From: Micrococcaceae bacterium UBA6021
GTDB taxonomy: Bacteria; Actinomycetota; Actinomycetes; Actinomycetales; Micrococcaceae
DNA length: 6,633 nucleotides
NCBI GenBank assembly: GCA_002427975.1
Contig: DIZT01000132.1
Coordinates: 7,241-13,873, forward strand
Direction of reading: 5' to 3'
The notes beneath the pieces were generated by a model that was given only the letters and a program-made list of their open reading frames with translations, was not told the DNA's origin and made no database searches. The position numbers and the translations under genes were made by a program. Position 1 is the stretch's first letter, and each line of letters opens with the position of its first letter. Positions 5,852-6,633 of this stretch are shown in pieces.

Positions 5852-6070
5852 TCAGCGGCGGTTAGATTCCTCGAGCACCGCGGCTTTGCGAAGGCGCAAC
5901 GCGTAGAAGGCGCCGAAGGCGAACACCTGCGTCACCACCACCAGCACGATGGCCCCGGCGATTTTGTTGCCGCCCAGGATCATGGTCAGGCCAACAATCG
6001 CAGACAACAGCGCGAGCAGCGGCAAAAGCATGTAGCCCAGCACAAACAGTGTTTCCGGTTTCTTCAACAT
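5852..6070 (-). CDS. Small two-helix membrane protein downstream of folA
   Basis: The 72-residue protein has two membrane helices, about residues 7-31 (LFVLGYMLLPLLALLSAIVGLTMIL) and 38-58 (AGAIVLVVVTQVFAFGAFYAL). A short Gly/Asn/Lys loop joins them and a basic tail (RLRKAAVLEESNRR) follows. No catalytic motif is seen and I do not recognise a named family. The ATG at 6070 lies one base after the folA stop codon (TGA-G-ATG), so the two genes are almost certainly co-transcribed and probably translationally coupled. A role in folate metabolism cannot be inferred from this alone. About 126 bp of non-coding DNA separates its stop from the WXG gene, and no clear intrinsic terminator is visible there. 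Confidence 0.78.
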   Translation of the reverse strand: MLKKPETLFVLGYMLLPLLALLSAIVGLTMILGGNKIAGAIVLVVVTQVFAFGAFYALRLRKAAVLEESNRR

Positions 6071-6071
6071 C

Positions 6072-6633
6072 TCAGCCCTGCGTCCTAACCCATTTGGTAA
6101 ACCTGTAGCGCGTTCCGTTGGCTGCCGTCAGCCACCCGTCCGCCGGGACGGAGGCGGCCGCCTCCCAGGTTTCGTCGAGCTCGGGAGCGAATGTGTCGCC
6201 GTCGGCCTCCACATCGAGGGTGGTGACCACCGCGATGTTGGCGAGCCCTGTGGATTGGCGGAAGACCTCGCCGCCACCCAGGATCCAAACGGTCCCGCCG
6301 CCGTCGACGAACTGCGACTCAAGGAGTGCGTCATCCAGGGAGGGAACCGCGACGGCGCCCTCCGCCTCGGGCGATTCACCCCAGTTTTTCTGCCGGGTGA
6401 TCACAATATTCGTTCGGCCAGGCAGCGGACGGTACTTGTCCGGGAAGGACAGCCACGTCTTGCGGCCCATGATCACCGGGTGCCCCGTGGTGAGGCGGTT
6501 AAAATGCTTCAGGTCTTCCGGCAGGTGCCATGGCATATCGCCGTCCTTGCCGATCACGCCGCCGGACGTCTGCGCCCACACCAGGCCGACGCCGGTCACG
6601 GAACCGGCGAGCTCGTCCGTGAAGGCCTGGGGG
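6072..6633 (-). CDS. folA: Dihydrofolate reductase, start probably outside the window
   Basis: The enzyme reduces 7,8-dihydrofolate to tetrahydrofolate with NADPH and is the target of trimethoprim. Numbered from the GTG at 6599, the signatures are VIGKDGDMPWHLPEDLKHF (15-33, with the catalytic acid Asp29 equivalent to E. coli Asp27), VIMGRKTW (42-49), PLPGRTNIVI (58-67, with Arg62 likely binding the substrate glutamate), the dinucleotide-binding GGG at 108-110 in WILGGGEVF, and DGDTFAP near the C-terminus. The domain is complete. The GTG at 6599 has no good ribosome-binding site. The frame remains open to the edge at 6633 with high-GC, coding-like codons (reading PQAFTDELAGS), so the native start is probably further upstream and the entry is marked partial. 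If GTG 6599 is the start, the protein is 175 residues. The gene is immediately followed by a small membrane protein gene. Confidence 0.93.
   Translation of the reverse strand, partial: PQAFTDELAGSVTGVGLVWAQTSGGVIGKDGDMPWHLPEDLKHFNRLTTGHPVIMGRKTWLSFPDKYRPLPGRTNIVITRQKNWGESPEAEGAVAVPSLDDALLESQFVDGGGTVWILGGGEVFRQSTGLANIAVVTTLDVEADGDTFAPELDETWEAAASVPADGWLTAANGTRYRFTKWVRTQG

Noticed and set aside
5724..5854. 11-bp direct repeat ACAAGGCATCA at 5724 and 5844, bracketing the gap between the WXG gene and the small membrane gene
   Set aside because: A few 11-bp matches are expected by chance in a window this size, and nothing between them resembles an inserted element.
4974..5906. A 310-codon plus-strand open frame opposite the WXG gene
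   Set aside because: The translation is Ser/Pro/Ala-rich without domain features and runs across the intergenic gap. The minus strand carries a clear WXG domain with operon-like spacing.

Overview
This window looks like chromosomal DNA of a high-GC Gram-positive bacterium. The best guess is the Micrococcaceae (Arthrobacter or Pseudarthrobacter type). The reasons are strong G/C preference at third codon positions, GTG starts, a candidate leaderless promoter, and gene types common in that group: an AlkZ-like winged-helix protein, a stand-alone AbiEi/DUF559 protein, and a WXG100-type protein. The genus is an inference from style and protein content; no rRNA or other marker is present.

Layout. 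Two plus-strand genes fill the left third. The first (12-1118) is a winged-helix protein of the HTH_42/AlkZ DNA glycosylase superfamily that keeps the QxQ catalytic signature. The second (1317-2294) joins an AbiEi-type winged helix to a DUF559/Vsr-like PD-(D/E)XK nuclease domain. The gap after each carries a copy of the same GC-rich palindromic repeat, built from 19-bp units. The second copy lies between the AbiEi-like gene and the convergent asd gene, where it probably also terminates asd transcription.

From 2376 rightwards everything is on the minus strand. asd (2376-3518) encodes aspartate-semialdehyde dehydrogenase of the E. coli type, with a well-placed -10 box that suggests a leaderless transcript. 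Next comes a tightly packed three-gene unit read right to left: a WXG100-domain protein (5725-4646), a soluble protein of unknown function (4636-3983), and a two-helix membrane protein (4002-3595). Stop and ribosome-binding site overlap, or the genes themselves overlap, at both junctions. An 8-12-8 bp dyad sits just upstream of this unit. At the right edge, folA (dihydrofolate reductase) is followed one base later by a small two-helix membrane protein. The folA frame stays open to the window edge, so its start is probably outside.

How they relate. asd (lysine, methionine, threonine and peptidoglycan precursor supply) and folA (tetrahydrofolate) are housekeeping genes. The WXG unit between them looks like an accessory cassette: a candidate type VII secretion substrate with two companions. 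No secretion machinery and no recognisable toxin catalytic domain is visible here. The least explained elements are this WXG cassette and the 19-bp-unit palindromic repeat.
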